Assembly: GCF_020733705.1 (NCBI RefSeq)
Contig: NZ_JAJFZM010000016.1
Coordinates: 248,001-312,000, forward strand
Source of the DNA: Nocardia australiensis
GTDB lineage: Bacteria > Actinomycetota > Actinomycetes > Mycobacteriales > Mycobacteriaceae
Reading direction: 5' to 3'
DNA: 64,000 nt
The position numbers and the translations under genes are program-made. A model generated the notes under the pieces. It did no database searches. It was given only the letters and a program-made list of their open reading frames with translations, and was not told the origin of the DNA. Of this stretch, positions 17,995 to 26,030 are shown one piece after another; position 1 is the first letter of the stretch; every line of letters starts with the position of its first letter.

Positions 17995-19344
17995 CTAATC
18001 GGCCGCGGTGATCCGCCCCGATTCGATCGCCGCGAGCAGGGCATTGTGGTCGACGATGGTCTGGTCGGCATAGGCGATGGCGAACTCACCCATGGCCCGG
18101 TCGAAGGTTTCCCCGGTGCCGAGGTAGGCAGCGATGGCGACACGGTCACCGGTGCGTGCGTGCGCGCGGGCGAGGGTGAGCCCGCATAACTCGGAGTAGG
18201 CGCGCAATTTCGAGCGGCTCATGTTCGCGATGTCGGCCGAGCCCTTCATGTCACGCAGCTGCCGCACATAGAAGGTGCGCTTCTCTGGTCCGGTCGCCCA
18301 GCCGAGGAAGATATCGCTCGCGGCCTGGATCAGTCGTTGCCCGTTGACAACTCGATGCCCGTGGTGCCGGAATTTGCTGCGCCGGGTGTGCGATGCCAGC
18401 ACCGACGCCTCGGCCTCCTTCAGCTGAAGGAAGAGTGGATTGCCATGCTCGCGTCCGGCCAGCAGCACGACGAAACAGCGGGTACCGACGCTGCCGACGC
18501 CGACCACCTTGCGCGCGAAATCGACGATGTTGTGGCGTTCCAGCAGGATCCGGCGTTCCTCGGGCAGTGTCCGGCGATAGTCGGCGAACACGTGGTCGAG
18601 AGCCACCGTGTCCACCTCTTCGACCGGCATCAGCAGCGGAGGACGGTTGCGGATGCGTGGCGTGCCGTCGGGCCCGGTCTCGGTGAGTTTACCGAGGGCC
18701 TGCAGGCTGTTACTCGACCTCGCTTTGGTGAGCGCCTTCTCGACACCCTTGCGCTGCTTGGGTTTACGCGCCAGCGCGGCCACCTGGGCGGCGTCGATCT
18801 GCGCATACCAGACGCTGAGCTCATCGAGTCCGGCCAGCCGGTCCATCGACTCGCGATAGGCGCGCGCGGCATCGTGCGTACACTGCTCGGCATCGGTATC
18901 GGCGTAGCCATTGGCGCGAGCGGCTACCGCGATGCTGGCGACCAGCCGCTTGACATCCCATTCGAAGGGGCCGGGCAGGGTCTCGTCGAAGTCGTTGACG
19001 TCGAATACCAGCGAGCGTTCCGGTGATGCGAACACTCCGAAGTTCGACAGGTGCGCATCGCCGCACAGCTGCACAGTCAATCCGGTATCAGGTGAGTCGG
19101 CCAGGTCGGCCGCCATGATCGCGGGCGCACCACGCAGAAAGGGAAACTGTCCCGCCGCCATCCGCGCGTAGCGGATGGGCACGAGTTCGGGCACGCGCGT
19201 CGCGGCCTGTCGCTCGAGTATCGAGATCGGGTCGAGGCGGCCGGGGGGAGCGTTCCACACGCCGAGCGCGGAGCGCGGGACCCGTTGTCGCGCCGCCCGG
19301 CCCGCATCGGCGGTCGTGGTAGGTAGGAGAGTGGCGGCTGTCAT
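17995..19344 (-). CDS. DUF2252 family protein
   Basis: About 449 aa. DUF2252 proteins have a kinase/aminoglycoside-phosphotransferase-like fold of unknown substrate. Visible conserved pieces: MAAGQFPFLRGAPAIMAADL, QLCGDAHLSNFGVF, which resembles the HGDxHxxN catalytic loop, and FDVNDFDETLPGPFEWD, which resembles the metal-binding DxD loop. The C-terminus has ARAHARTGD. The family is common in soil actinobacteria and has no settled reaction. Start at 19344 is the most family-like, though its GGAGGG sits very close; an upstream ATG at 19383 is possible. Convergent with the TetR gene. Confidence 0.8.
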   Translation of the reverse strand: MTAATLLPTTTADAGRAARQRVPRSALGVWNAPPGRLDPISILERQAATRVPELVPIRYARMAAGQFPFLRGAPAIMAADLADSPDTGLTVQLCGDAHLSNFGVFASPERSLVFDVNDFDETLPGPFEWDVKRLVASIAVAARANGYADTDAEQCTHDAARAYRESMDRLAGLDELSVWYAQIDAAQVAALARKPKQRKGVEKALTKARSSNSLQALGKLTETGPDGTPRIRNRPPLLMPVEEVDTVALDHVFADYRRTLPEERRILLERHNIVDFARKVVGVGSVGTRCFVVLLAGREHGNPLFLQLKEAEASVLASHTRRSKFRHHGHRVVNGQRLIQAASDIFLGWATGPEKRTFYVRQLRDMKGSADIANMSRSKLRAYSELCGLTLARAHARTGDRVAIAAYLGTGETFDRAMGEFAIAYADQTIVDHNALLAAIESGRITAAD

Positions 19345-19469
19345 CCCTCCAGTCTTGCGCCACGACACGGTCACCGCAATCATCGGGCAATCATCCGGCG
19401 AGCCGCGGGTTGCGGCATATGTCCGGACAATGCATTCAATCTGTCGCCGGTTACCGTGGCCGGGTGATC

Positions 19470-20456
19470 ATGCTCATTATCGGATTGGGCTTCCTGGCGG
19501 TTTTCGCGCTGCGTTTCCGCAAGGACCGGCGGCGGCTGGGCAATGGCGTCCTGTTATTGCTTGGCCTGCTGTTCGCCGGAGTGTGGGCGCTCGACTCGAG
19601 CGCGACAGGTGAATTGCCGGTGCTGCTGGTCGGATTGCTGCTCGTACTCGCGCCGTTGCTCGTTTTGGTAGTCGCCGGTCTGTTGGTGGCCAACGGTGTG
19701 CAGATGATGCGACGCGAGGGATTACGGATCGCGCATCTGCTCTCGGTGGGGCTTGGTCTCGCAGTCCTTGGGCCTTATGTCCTGCTCGTCATTGCCGTTC
19801 TCACCGAGCATCCGGTGCTCGTTGTGGCCTGCGCGTCGGTGGTCGCGGTGATCAGCTACATCGGTTTCGTATTCGTGGCCTTTTTGCTGTATTCGCTGTT
19901 CTATGGCTGGTTGCCATACAGAGCGGGTATGGACGCGATCGTGGTGCACGGTTCCCGTCTCAGGGGGGATAGGGTATCGCCGTTGTTGGCGAGCAGGCTG
20001 GATCGTGCGGTCGAGGTCTATGGTGCCGAGGTCATTGCCGGGCGCAGGCCGCTGCTGATCACCAGCGGCGGTAAGGGTTCCGGCGAAGCGGTCTCGGAAG
20101 CCTCGGCCATGGCGGGATACCTGCTCGGCAAGGGTGTGCCCAGTGAGGCGGTGGTGCTGGAAGACCGATCGACAACCACTCGTGAAAACCTCATGTACAC
20201 CAGGGATCTACTACACCGGCGCGGTTCCGATATGCGGATGGTGTTGGTAACCAGTAATTTTCACATTCTGCGCACGGCGATTCTGGCCCGCCGTCTGGAT
20301 CTCGACGCGGAGGTGGTCGGCTCGAAAACGGCGCTGTATTACCTGCCCAGCGCGATCCTGCGTGAATTCGCCGCCGTGCTCTTGGCTGGCAAATGGGTCA
20401 ACATCATTGCCTGCCTTGCGCTTGCGCTACTGCCGGTGTTGGCGGCGTTGGTGTAG
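19470..20456 (+). CDS. YdcF/DUF218 family membrane protein
   Basis: About 328 aa. The N-terminal half carries at least four hydrophobic membrane segments (LIIGLGFLAVFAL, LLVLAPLLVLVVAGLL, LAVLGPYVLLVIAVL and a further one near 130). The C-terminal DUF218 domain includes AIVVHGSRLRGDRVSPLLASRLDRA, LLITSGGKGSGEAVSEA, VVLEDRSTTTRENL and VTSNFHILRTAILARR. Relatives such as SanA/ElyC influence envelope integrity or lipid-carrier metabolism. GTG at 19464 is an alternative start six bases upstream. Confidence 0.82.
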   Translation: MLIIGLGFLAVFALRFRKDRRRLGNGVLLLLGLLFAGVWALDSSATGELPVLLVGLLLVLAPLLVLVVAGLLVANGVQMMRREGLRIAHLLSVGLGLAVLGPYVLLVIAVLTEHPVLVVACASVVAVISYIGFVFVAFLLYSLFYGWLPYRAGMDAIVVHGSRLRGDRVSPLLASRLDRAVEVYGAEVIAGRRPLLITSGGKGSGEAVSEASAMAGYLLGKGVPSEAVVLEDRSTTTRENLMYTRDLLHRRGSDMRMVLVTSNFHILRTAILARRLDLDAEVVGSKTALYYLPSAILREFAAVLLAGKWVNIIACLALALLPVLAALV

Positions 20457-20516
20457 CGTGCCGCCCGGACTGTGCTGCGCATCGCAGCCGAGACCGCGAC
20501 GCCACGGAATTCCCTA

Positions 20517-21257
20517 TCACACGGTTTTGTGTGGCACTCCGATAGTGAGTCCGCCGTCGATAACGAATTCGGCACCCGTGGAGTATGAGGATTCGTCGCT
20601 CGCGAGATAGGTCACCAGTGACGAAACCTCCGAAGGTTCGGCGGCGCGCCCCAATGCGATCTGTAGGAAGTCCTCGGGAATTCCCTCGGTCATCGGAGTG
20701 CGGATCAGGCCGGGGTGTACGGAATTCACGCGAATTCCATGCTGCGCCAACTCGAGTGCGGTGGACTTGGTGAGGCCGCGGACCGCGAATTTGGTAGCGG
20801 TGTAGCCGTGCAGCCCGGGGCTGCCGCGCAGGCCCTCCACCGACGAGATATTGACGACCGAACCGCCGCCCGCCTCGATCATGGCGGGCGTCGCGGCCTG
20901 CATGCCGAGGAACGTGCCGGTGAGGTTGATGTCGATGATCCGCTGCCACTCGGACAGTTCGAATTCGGTGAGCAGATTGCCGTTGACGATGCCCGCATTG
21001 TTCACCAAGACGTTCAGCGAGCCGAATTTGTCGACTGCCATGGCGACCGCGTCGCGCCATTGCTGCGGCTCGCGCACATCCAGGTGCGTATAGGCGGCGC
21101 TATCGCCCAACTCCTCGGCGAGCGTCGCGCCCTCGTCGTCGAGAATGTCACCGAGCACGACGCGAGCATCCTGTGCCACGAATGCCTTAGCATGTGCGGC
21201 GCCCATGCCGCGTGCCGCGCCGCTGATCAACGCCACCTTGCCGGTCAACCGCCCCAT
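20517..21257 (-). CDS. SDR oxidoreductase, 3-alpha/20-beta-hydroxysteroid dehydrogenase-like
   Basis: A 246-aa classical short-chain dehydrogenase. NAD(P)-binding TGxxxGMG is in ISGAARGMGAAHAKAF, the NNAG motif in VLVNNAGIV, catalytic Ser in VVNISSVEG and YxxxK in GYTATKFAVRG; PGLIRTPM follows. Sequence style matches the FabG3/20-beta-HSD group that reduces steroids and other ketones. GGAGGTGCC precedes the ATG. It diverges from an alpha/beta hydrolase, and a KstR-like palindrome lies in the shared 154-bp promoter, so a role in sterol or lipid catabolism is likely. Confidence 0.85.
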   Translation of the reverse strand: MGRLTGKVALISGAARGMGAAHAKAFVAQDARVVLGDILDDEGATLAEELGDSAAYTHLDVREPQQWRDAVAMAVDKFGSLNVLVNNAGIVNGNLLTEFELSEWQRIIDINLTGTFLGMQAATPAMIEAGGGSVVNISSVEGLRGSPGLHGYTATKFAVRGLTKSTALELAQHGIRVNSVHPGLIRTPMTEGIPEDFLQIALGRAAEPSEVSSLVTYLASDESSYSTGAEFVIDGGLTIGVPHKTV

Positions 21258-21359
21258 CACGGCACCTCCGTCTCTCGTCTGTCGCCGAGGCTCGACAACC
21301 TGCTGCAACACGTTACAGAAGTATGGGGTGAGCAGACCTGACATGTGGCATCATCTATA

Positions 21360-21373
21360 TAGAACGTGTTCTA
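21360..21373. promoter_or_regulatory. KstR-like operator (TAGAAC-N2-GTTCTA)
   Basis: A 14-bp palindrome with perfect 6-bp arms, TAGAACGTGTTCTA. It fits the published KstR consensus TNNAACNNGTTNNA, which governs cholesterol catabolism in mycobacteria and rhodococci. It lies between the divergent SDR and hydrolase genes, 39 bp from the hydrolase start. No kstR gene is in the window, so the regulator would act in trans. Confidence 0.65.
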
Positions 21374-21411
21374 GTTCTGGTCCGTGTGTGCCATGTTGCG
21401 GGAGGCTTGTG

Positions 21412-22341
21412 GTGACATACCCGAAGCGCGGTGGCGTGCTGCGACGGCTCGGTCCCCATTCACGGGTTCCTGATATCGCCGAGGTGCCCGGCGGCCGGCT
21501 CGTGGACCTGCCGGGCCGGGGTCGCACCTACGTGGTCGACATCGCGGGGCCCGAGGGCGCGCCGACGCTGGTTTTGCTGCACGCGACGGCCTGCACCGGC
21601 TACCTGACCTGGTTTCCGGCACTCGACGCATTGGCCGAGCGGTTCCGGGTGATTGTGTTCGATCAGCGCTGGCACGGCCGTGGCATCCGATCGGAGCGAT
21701 TCTCCGTGGCGGATTGCGCCGATGACGTCGTCGCTGTGCTCGACGCTGTCGGAGTGGATCGTGCTGTCTGTGTGGGATATTCGCTGGGCGGCGTTGTCGG
21801 ACTGCTTGCCGCGCAACGGCATCCGGATCGGGTGAGCGGGCTGGTGCTGTGTGCCACGCCCTACCGATTTCAGGAAAAGCTGCGCGAGCGAGTCTTCCAT
21901 CAGACTTTCGGAGCTCTCGCGGATACCCTCGGCCCCTACGCATTCCAGCGTGCCGAGCAATACAGCGAGCGATTGCCGGAGCTGCCGGAGCACACTTGGG
22001 CGCCGGGCGGGCTGCCACGCTGGGCGCTGTCGGAATTCCGCAGCACCAGCGGATGGGCGCTCGCGCCGGTGCTCGCCGAGGTCGGGCGATTCGATGCCAC
22101 GGGTTGGCTCGCCACGCTACCGATGCCGACCGCCGTCGTGATCACCACCCGCGACCGGGCTATACCGGTGTATCGGCAGTTGGAGATGGCGACCATGATT
22201 CCCGGGGCGAGTATTCATCTGGTCAAGGCCGGTCACGCGTCCTGCGTGCTCGAGGCCGACCGCTTCGTGCCGGTACTGCTGGAGGGATGCGCCGCGGTGG
22301 CCGCCCGGTTGAGCACGGGCCAGGCTGCGGCGGGGGAGTGA
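21412..22341 (+). CDS. Alpha/beta hydrolase
   Basis: A 309-aa alpha/beta-hydrolase-fold enzyme: LVLLHATACTGYLTW (oxyanion region), VIVFDQRWHGRG, nucleophile elbow GYSLGG, and the acid/base pair in TTRDRAIP and KAGHASC. Esterases, lipases and peroxidases share this frame, so the substrate is unknown. The start is GTG 21412, six bases after GGAGG; GTG 21409 is equally in frame. The upstream KstR-like site and the divergent SDR suggest a sterol or lipid role. The frame stays open upstream to 21145 but that part is promoter and SDR-antisense sequence. Confidence 0.82.
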   Translation: MTYPKRGGVLRRLGPHSRVPDIAEVPGGRLVDLPGRGRTYVVDIAGPEGAPTLVLLHATACTGYLTWFPALDALAERFRVIVFDQRWHGRGIRSERFSVADCADDVVAVLDAVGVDRAVCVGYSLGGVVGLLAAQRHPDRVSGLVLCATPYRFQEKLRERVFHQTFGALADTLGPYAFQRAEQYSERLPELPEHTWAPGGLPRWALSEFRSTSGWALAPVLAEVGRFDATGWLATLPMPTAVVITTRDRAIPVYRQLEMATMIPGASIHLVKAGHASCVLEADRFVPVLLEGCAAVAARLSTGQAAAGE

Positions 22342-22402
22342 ATTCGCGCCGGTTGACCGGGCGCGCCACTGTTCGGCGGCGATGGCGAACAGGGCGGTGT
22401 GA

Positions 22403-23800
22403 TCAGCCCAGTGTGCGTGCCGCAGTGAGCAATTCGTCGACCACGCCGGGAATGGCGTCGGCGAGGTCCGCGATATCGGGCACCAGCTCCTTGCAGGCGA
22501 TGAAACCGAAGTCCAGGTCGTTGTTATTGGACAACACCGTTATCGTGAGCCCGGCGCCATGGAAGACCGGGCCGAACGGATACATGCCATCGACTCGGAC
22601 GCCGAGGAAATACAGCGGCATCGGCGGGCCGGGCACATTCGAGACCACCAGGTTGTGCACCACCGGATGTCGCTCGGCCAGCTTCAGCGACGAGTAGGCG
22701 CGAGCGGCCAGTCGAAAGGTGTTCGGCGGCGCGTACTTCGACCAGTCCTGCAAGAAGTCGGCACCAATGAGCTGGTACTCCTCCTTGGCGCTACGGTTGA
22801 ACTCGGCAACCTGCCGCAGCCGTTGCGCCGGATCGGCGATATCGGTGCCCAAGCGGGAGAACAGCGTCGAGACCTTGTTGATGCCCGCGGTGTGTCTGCT
22901 GTCATCGTGTGTCGAGACCGGCACCGAGGCGATCAGCGAACGCTCCGGCAAATCGTGGTGGGCATCCAGATAGTCGCGCAATACTCCCGCGACGATGGCC
23001 AGCACGACATCGTTGACCTTCACGCCGAAGGCGGCCTTTATCTCCTTGATCGCATCGAGGCTCGTTTCGGTGAACGCGACCGCCCTGTGCGGGGTGATGG
23101 CCCTGTTGAACGGGGTTCGCGGTGCGGTCAGCGGAATGGCCATTCCCGCCCTGTTTTCTCGGCGCCGCCGCACGAAACCGGCCACCATGCCAAGAGTCTT
23201 GGGCACCATACCGACCAGGCCCGCCTTGCCGGGGAACTTGATCAGCGCTTCGGCCGCGAGCTTCCAGTCGTTGGGCTCGGCCTCGGGGTGCCATTGCTCG
23301 ATGGGCTCCGGTCGGGTCGCGCCCGGCTCCAGGTCGCACAGGTGCATCATCATGTCGGTTCCGGTGATGCCGTCCACGGCCGCGTGGTGATACTTGCAGA
23401 TCACCGCGATCTTGCCGTTGTCGAGGTCGTCCACCACGTTCAGCTGCCAAAGTGGGCGGTCGCGGTCCATCGGTCTGCTCGCGATATCGCCGACCAGTTC
23501 GGCCAGCTGCGCCCGGCCACCCGGCTTCGGTATGCCGATGCGCCGGATGTGGTAGTCCAGGTCGAAATCCGGGTCCTCCACCCAGACCGGGTGGTCGAGA
23601 TTGAAAGGCACCTCATGCACGCGCCGCCGCATCTGCGGGATCAGCGGCACTCGCCTGCCCAGCTCCGCTTTGAAAGTTTCGAATGAGTAGTGCACGCCCC
23701 CCGCGGTGGGGTCGAGAATCAGCAGTGCGCACACGTGCAGGTGCTGGGTCCCCGTCTCGAGGTATAGGAAGCTGGCATCCAATCCGGTAAGTCGTTCCAT
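22403..23800 (-). CDS. Wax ester synthase / acyl-CoA:diacylglycerol acyltransferase (WS/DGAT)
   Basis: A 465-aa acyltransferase that esterifies fatty alcohols or diacylglycerol with acyl-CoA to make storage lipids at the membrane. It begins MERLTGLDASFLYLET, has the HHxxxDG active site in KYHHAAVDG (residues 138-144), PLWQL upstream of it, and VSNVPGPPMPLYFLG late in the protein, all typical of the family. Full length. The start lies 12 bp from an 18-bp KstR-like palindrome, so sterol-linked control is likely. Nocardia and Mycobacterium usually have many paralogues, so a gene symbol is not assigned. Confidence 0.93.
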   Translation of the reverse strand: MERLTGLDASFLYLETGTQHLHVCALLILDPTAGGVHYSFETFKAELGRRVPLIPQMRRRVHEVPFNLDHPVWVEDPDFDLDYHIRRIGIPKPGGRAQLAELVGDIASRPMDRDRPLWQLNVVDDLDNGKIAVICKYHHAAVDGITGTDMMMHLCDLEPGATRPEPIEQWHPEAEPNDWKLAAEALIKFPGKAGLVGMVPKTLGMVAGFVRRRRENRAGMAIPLTAPRTPFNRAITPHRAVAFTETSLDAIKEIKAAFGVKVNDVVLAIVAGVLRDYLDAHHDLPERSLIASVPVSTHDDSRHTAGINKVSTLFSRLGTDIADPAQRLRQVAEFNRSAKEEYQLIGADFLQDWSKYAPPNTFRLAARAYSSLKLAERHPVVHNLVVSNVPGPPMPLYFLGVRVDGMYPFGPVFHGAGLTITVLSNNNDLDFGFIACKELVPDIADLADAIPGVVDELLTAARTLG

Positions 23801-23811
23801 AGCTGAACGCT

Positions 23812-23829
23812 ACTAGAACAAGTTCTAGT
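23812..23829. promoter_or_regulatory. KstR-like operator, 18-bp palindrome
   Basis: Arms ACTAGAAC and GTTCTAGT flank a 2-bp centre, giving perfect 8-bp arms. The inner 14 bp match the KstR consensus and the 21360-21373 site, differing only in the two central bases. Position 12 bp upstream of the WS/DGAT start would let it overlap the promoter; the divergent metal-dependent hydrolase operon starts 137 bp away on the other side. Confidence 0.65.
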
Positions 23830-23966
23830 TTTCCGCCTAACCGGCGAGGAAATGTGTGTGTTACCTGAAGTTCTATTAATGTGTATGATCTTTACTACGG
23901 GCACGCAGGAAAGGTGCGCAACGACGCGGTCGTGACCACGCGGACGAGTGAGGATCGGGAGTATCG

Positions 23967-24869
23967 ATGAAGCTACTTCGCACGGGCGCCCGGCGCCCGG
24001 ATGTGGACCCGGGCGAGGTCGCGCTCAACGCCCGCAACGTGCAATTCGACTGGACCGATACACCCCTGCGCTGGATGCCCACCGAACCGGTCGCCTCGCA
24101 TCTGATCAATGCGCTGAATCTGCTGTTGCCCGAAGGTGAGCGCATGTTCTGCGCCGCCTACTCCGAAGCGCTTCCGTTCGTGCGGGACGAGAAGCTGCGC
24201 GAGGCCATGCTCGGTTTCATCGGCCAGGAGTCGATGCATGCGCAAACGCACGACAAAGTGCTATACGAGGTGCTCGCCGTCAATGGGATAGACCCGGGGC
24301 GATACGTGGCTCAGGCCGAATTCGTGTTTCGTAAGACGCTGGGCCCCAAGGAAATCGATGGGCGAGCGCAGCGACAGATGATGGTGGAACGGCTGGCTGT
24401 CATCGCGTGCCTCGAGCACTTTTTCGCCTTCCTCGGCGACTGGGTGCTCAACGCCGATCTGGAGAAGTTCGGTGCCGATCCGCGCGTAGCCGACCTGTTC
24501 CGCTGGCACGGTGCCGAGGAGGTCGAACACCGGCATGTCGCCCACGATGTGGCCGTCTATTTCGATGCCGGCTATGTGCGGCGGGCGGCGCTGATGACAA
24601 TCGTGTTCCCGATCTTCATCACGCTGGTGGTGCGTGGCACCAAATACCTGGTCCACGAGGATCCGGCACTGCCGAACCTCGGCTACCCGCGACTGATCAA
24701 GCGGGTCTTCGGATCGATGTGGCGTGGTGCGCTGCCAGGGGTTCCGTCGCTGCTGTGGAGTGCGCTCTCGACCTTCAAGCCCGGCTACAACCCGGAATCG
24801 GTCGGATCCACCGCGCAGGCTGTCGCGTATCTGGCGACGTCTCCGGCTGCCAGGGCGGTCGCCTCGTGA
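23967..24869 (+). CDS. Predicted metal-dependent hydrolase (PF10118 type), ferritin-like helical protein
   Basis: A 300-aa helical protein with a carboxylate/His pattern: NARNVQFDW near the N-terminus, AYSEALPFVRDE, GQESMHAQTHDK, ACLEHFFAFLGDW and WHGAEEVEHRHVAHDV. The repeated ExxH pairs suggest a di-iron or other di-metal site like that of membrane desaturases or hydroxylases. The hydrolase label is only a prediction for the family. Its stop shares one base with the start of a ferredoxin-reductase gene (TGATG), so an electron-dependent oxygenase pair is a reasonable alternative reading. Confidence 0.78.
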   Translation: MKLLRTGARRPDVDPGEVALNARNVQFDWTDTPLRWMPTEPVASHLINALNLLLPEGERMFCAAYSEALPFVRDEKLREAMLGFIGQESMHAQTHDKVLYEVLAVNGIDPGRYVAQAEFVFRKTLGPKEIDGRAQRQMMVERLAVIACLEHFFAFLGDWVLNADLEKFGADPRVADLFRWHGAEEVEHRHVAHDVAVYFDAGYVRRAALMTIVFPIFITLVVRGTKYLVHEDPALPNLGYPRLIKRVFGSMWRGALPGVPSLLWSALSTFKPGYNPESVGSTAQAVAYLATSPAARAVAS

Positions 24870-25969
24870 TGAGGCTGATCCCTGACCGGCCACCGGCGGA
24901 CCTGTTCGGCAAGCGTAATCAGGATCGGGCGGTCCGATTGATCGACGTGGTCGCCACCGCGCGACTGCGCTGGAGCACGCTGATCAACCGCCGCGACCTC
25001 GCCCCGAAGGCCGATGACCACCGGCTGGTGCTGATGGTGACCGGTCGCCGGATCGAAGCGCACGACACCGACGTGATCAGCCTGCGGCTGGAAGCGTCGG
25101 ACGGTCGCGAACTGCCGCGCTGGCGTCCCGGCGCGCATCTGGACCTGGAGCTGCCCTCTGGACGGTTACGGCAGTACTCACTGTGCGGCGACCCCGCCGA
25201 CGCGCGAGCCTATCGGGTCGCGGTGCGCCGCATTCCGAACGGTGGCGGCGGGTCGGTGGAGGTGCATGACGAAGTCGGGGTAGGTACGCCCATCGTGGTG
25301 CGCGGCCCGCGTAACGCCTTTCCGTTCGCGGTGCCCGGATATGGATCACCGGCCACCCGTTTGCATTTCGTCGCGGGCGGCATCGGTGTCACACCTATCC
25401 TGCCGATGGCGCGGCTTGCCATGCGGCTCGGTCTGGACTGGTCGATGGTGTATACCGGCCGCAGCCGCGACACCATTCCCTTCCTCGACGAAATCGAGGG
25501 ATTCGGCGATCGGGTCACGGTCCGCACTGATGACGAACATGGGATGCCCAGCGCCGCAACGTATTTGGCTGATGTCGATGCCGGCACCGCCGTGTACTGC
25601 TGCGGGCCGGTGCCGATGACAACGGCCATCGCCGACGCGGTCCGCCCGATGCCTGGGGTGGAATTGCATTCCGAACGCTTCTCGCCGCCGATCGTGAACG
25701 GCGAGCCATTCGAGCTCGAATTCGCCTCTACCGGTGAGGTCGTCGAGGTAGCCGCCGACCGCTCCGCGCTCGATACGATCCTGCGGAGCCGTCCGGATCG
25801 TCCGTACTCGTGCCGCCAGGGCTTCTGTCGCACCTGCAAGGTCCGGGTGCTGTCGGGCGCACCCGACCATCGCGAGAGCGTGCTCACCGCCGCCGACCAC
25901 GAGGCTGGTGACATGCTCGTATGCGTAGTATCACGGTCACAGGGCGGGCGATTGGTACTCGATCTATGA
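24869..25969 (+). CDS. PDR/VanB-type oxidoreductase, FMN and 2Fe-2S reductase
   Basis: A 366-aa electron-transfer protein. Order: flavin-binding barrel (RQYSLCGD at about 90), NAD-binding domain (FVAGGIGVTPILPMARL, CCGPVPM), then a C-terminal plant-type ferredoxin with YSCRQGFCRTCKV and a final Cys in MLVCVV, giving C-x4-C-x2-C-xn-C. It passes electrons from NAD(P)H to an oxygenase. One-base overlap with the upstream metal-protein gene points to that protein as the partner. The start at 24869 is chosen by the overlap and by the family length. Confidence 0.88.
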   Translation: MRLIPDRPPADLFGKRNQDRAVRLIDVVATARLRWSTLINRRDLAPKADDHRLVLMVTGRRIEAHDTDVISLRLEASDGRELPRWRPGAHLDLELPSGRLRQYSLCGDPADARAYRVAVRRIPNGGGGSVEVHDEVGVGTPIVVRGPRNAFPFAVPGYGSPATRLHFVAGGIGVTPILPMARLAMRLGLDWSMVYTGRSRDTIPFLDEIEGFGDRVTVRTDDEHGMPSAATYLADVDAGTAVYCCGPVPMTTAIADAVRPMPGVELHSERFSPPIVNGEPFELEFASTGEVVEVAADRSALDTILRSRPDRPYSCRQGFCRTCKVRVLSGAPDHRESVLTAADHEAGDMLVCVVSRSQGGRLVLDL

Positions 25970-26030
25970 ACAGTCGGACTCTTCCATCCTTCGCCGTGCG
26001 CGCGAACCAGGGGAACAAGGAGGCACGTCA

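Noticed and set aside
22559..23686. 375-codon frame antisense to WS/DGAT
   Set aside because: No domain and no ribosome site; the minus-strand gene has all catalytic motifs.
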